NCBI RefSeq assembly: GCF_004368405.1 | Contig: NZ_SBJH01000067.1 | Coordinates: 246,381 to 310,380 of the forward strand | DNA: 64,000 bases | Direction of reading: 5' to 3' | Source: Olivibacter sp. XZL3 | Lineage (GTDB): Bacteria; Bacteroidota; Bacteroidia; Sphingobacteriales; Sphingobacteriaceae | Notes under the pieces: model-generated | The model's input: the letters and a program-made list of their open reading frames with translations, nothing else | Database searches by the model: none | What the model was told of the DNA's origin: nothing | Made by a program: the position numbers and the translations under genes | In this document: in pieces, positions 63,210 through 64,000 of the stretch | Numbering within the stretch: position 1 is the stretch's first letter | Layout of the letters: each line of letters starts with the position of its first letter

Positions 63210-63213
63210 AATA
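62710..63213. repeat. 24-unit 21-bp satellite with 63-bp higher-order period
   Basis: Twenty-four consecutive units of exactly 21 bp occur without gaps. Three unit types alternate: A (consensus AACCCGTATGGGTTTATGA then CA), B (AATCCAATTGACTTCATGAT then A) and C (AACTCGATTGACTTTATAGT then A). Type-A cores sit at 62773, 62836, 62920, 62983, 63046, 63109 and 63172, spaced 63 bp except once, where 84 bp reflects one extra unit. Units at both ends are the most diverged, as expected from unequal exchange. The array is open on both strands. Confidence 0.95.
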
Positions 63214-63381
63214 AAGACTGTGGTATCTATTGTGAATTCCCACTTGATTGCTATCGTTTTGCATGCTTTATCCCTTCCTCGGGATTGGCTGTGTCGCTCT
63301 TTCCGCCGAACTCCGGGCTACGGCCATCCCCTACGCCATTTTCCCATGGCCCTCAATATGATTTATCCAACCAATGGATGA
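62746..63381 (+). CDS. Heptapeptide-repeat frame, plus strand (doubtful gene)
   Basis: A 211-codon open frame covering the satellite and running about 55 codons past it. The repeat part reads NPYGFMT, NPxDFMI and NSIDFIV in succession, each seven residues with Asn first and Phe fifth. The start ATG lies within the array and there is no visible ribosome-binding site, promoter or signal peptide. The C-terminal part enters the G+C-richer flank and overlaps the next gene's end. Coding is not supported beyond openness. Confidence 0.22.
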   Translation: MINLIDFRANPYGFMTNPIDFMINLIGFIINPYGFMTNPVDFMINSIDLMINLVDFIVNPYGFMTNPIDFMINLVDFIMNPYGLMPNPSDFIINSIDFIVNPYGFMTNPSDFIINSIDFIVNPYGFMTNPSDVMANLLVFIVNPYGFMPNSSGFIIKTVVSIVNSHLIAIVLHALSLPRDWLCRSFRRTPGYGHPLRHFPMALNMIYPTNG

Positions 63382-63937
63382 TATTTAAAAGAAATCGGGC
63401 ATTTTGACTTGCATCCGGATGGTTCATGCCGCGTTTGTTGCTTTTGATTCCCTCCAGTTGGGCGGTAAATGGTGCCCCATCGGCGAACAGAAATACTCTT
63501 CCGCGTCCGCATTGCAGAATAGCGCCATTGGCTAAACCCGTGCCCACGATTTTCGGAACAGAGGCAGCGATCGGATGATATACATCGGACACCTTCGACG
63601 GGAGGAATACCTCATAGTCGTCACCTAACGCCGAAACAATGACGGCCTCCGGCGGTGGAAAAAAGCCAGCTCCTCCCCAACATCGGATACTGTCTATCTC
63701 GAAACCTTTGACATCGGTGATCGGATTGGCCGTGAGGTTGCCTCGCGCACGGGAAAATATCTCCGGCTGGCCATCTTTTCGCTGCGCAGATCCGTTGATC
63801 AAGTTAAACCCGAAGCGTGCAGCAAGATTACTGACCGAACCTGCGGAGGGCATGTGGTCGGTGATGAGGAAAAGAGCTCCCCCTTGTTGATGCACCCATT
63901 GGTATAGCGTTTCGACCTCTTCATATACTCTAATTAA
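63353..63937 (-). pseudogene. 5'-truncated DUF4350-like remnant
   Basis: The frame from 63937 down to the TGA at 63353 reads RVYEEVETLYQWVHQQGGAL followed by FLITDHMPSAG, as in DUF4350 or ABC-2-associated 'DUF4350 domain-containing' proteins whose GGxLLLIADH motif this matches. A TAA at 63938-63940 blocks the frame upstream, so the signal peptide and first strands expected before this motif are missing. The only in-frame start inside is a GTG at 63895. The DNA is clearly richer in G+C than its neighbours. Hence I call a decayed or transferred remnant; a window-edge frameshift is an alternative. Confidence 0.6.
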
Positions 63938-64000
63938 TTACAAGTTTTTGGGCTACTTTTTTTCGGAGCCGGTTAAATTTCTTTCTCTTGGATCAAGACA

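Noticed and set aside
62710..63213. Possible CRISPR array
   Set aside because: The units between the most conserved copies are themselves repeated, there are no unique spacers, and no cas gene is near.
1..64000. tRNA, rRNA, insertion sequence or prophage genes
   Set aside because: No cloverleaf-like element, transposase, integrase or phage structural gene was seen. The search was by eye, so short RNA genes could be missed.

Overview
The window comes from a chromosome of a Bacteroidota bacterium, most likely a Sphingobacteriaceae-type organism (Sphingobacterium, Pedobacter or Olivibacter relatives). This rests on a type III glutamine synthetase, the long Bacteroidota forms of NusB and PurM, Rho with a low-complexity N-terminal insert, a sufBCDSE operon, a GLPGLI protein next to an OMP_b-brl-type outer-membrane barrel, DUF4254 and DUF1573 proteins, and promoters matching TTG-N20-TAnnTTTG instead of the classical -35/-10. 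I could not compare it with any database, so the genus is an inference.

Layout. 1-6.9 kb: 3' part of a retropepsin-like protease gene, purM, glnN, a 40-residue membrane protein, a CDF metal exporter and aspC. 6.9-11 kb: a two-gene sugar unit (DUF1080 plus exported Gfo/Idh oxidoreductase) and an FtsX-type permease. 11-20.5 kb: queA, ispD, fbaA, accD, a cysteine desulfurase, glmM, a PAP2-ZIP pair and a MarR regulator, with three unlisted-size small genes (40, 50 and 57 aa) in the gaps of the first 16 kb. 20.6-26.2 kb: a minus-strand run nusB-DUF1573-yajC-ybbR-coaE-MBL nuclease, preceded by an amino-acid dehydrogenase paralogue. 26.4-36.6 kb: an ABC half-exporter, ung, an Lrp regulator, the suf operon and pyrF. 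37-46.8 kb: rho, pssA, folK, sppA, a PolX-like PHP protein, DUF4254, a GT9 glycosyltransferase, sixA and an aldose 1-epimerase relative. 47-59 kb: cardiolipin synthase, the GLPGLI/barrel pair, M1 and M3 peptidases, an ECF sigma cassette and an esterase. 59-64 kb: a small wHTH-like protein, an orphan receiver-Hpt protein, a two-gene ABC system, and then an accessory edge consisting of a 21-bp satellite array and a 5'-truncated DUF4350-like remnant.

Most genes are housekeeping: nucleotide synthesis, nitrogen assimilation, Fe-S assembly, lipid and envelope synthesis, translation and transcription. Functional groups are clear in the suf operon, in the envelope genes (pssA, cls, glmM, GT9, PAP2, YbbR, YajC) and in the secreted or periplasmic peptidases near the barrel protein.

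The most unusual structure is the array at 62710-63213. It has 24 units of 21 bp, organised as a three-unit (63-bp) higher-order repeat. It reads without stops as seven-residue repeats on both strands, and both strands encode the pentapeptide NPYGF because the core unit is almost a palindrome. Other points worth checking are the loss of the second catalytic lysine in the leucine-dehydrogenase-like protein (Lys to Thr), a PolX homologue whose polymerase aspartates are gone while its PHP site is kept, near-leaderless promoters in front of ung, purM and aspC, and a terminator-like hairpin in the long rho leader. No tRNA, rRNA, insertion sequence or CRISPR array was found.
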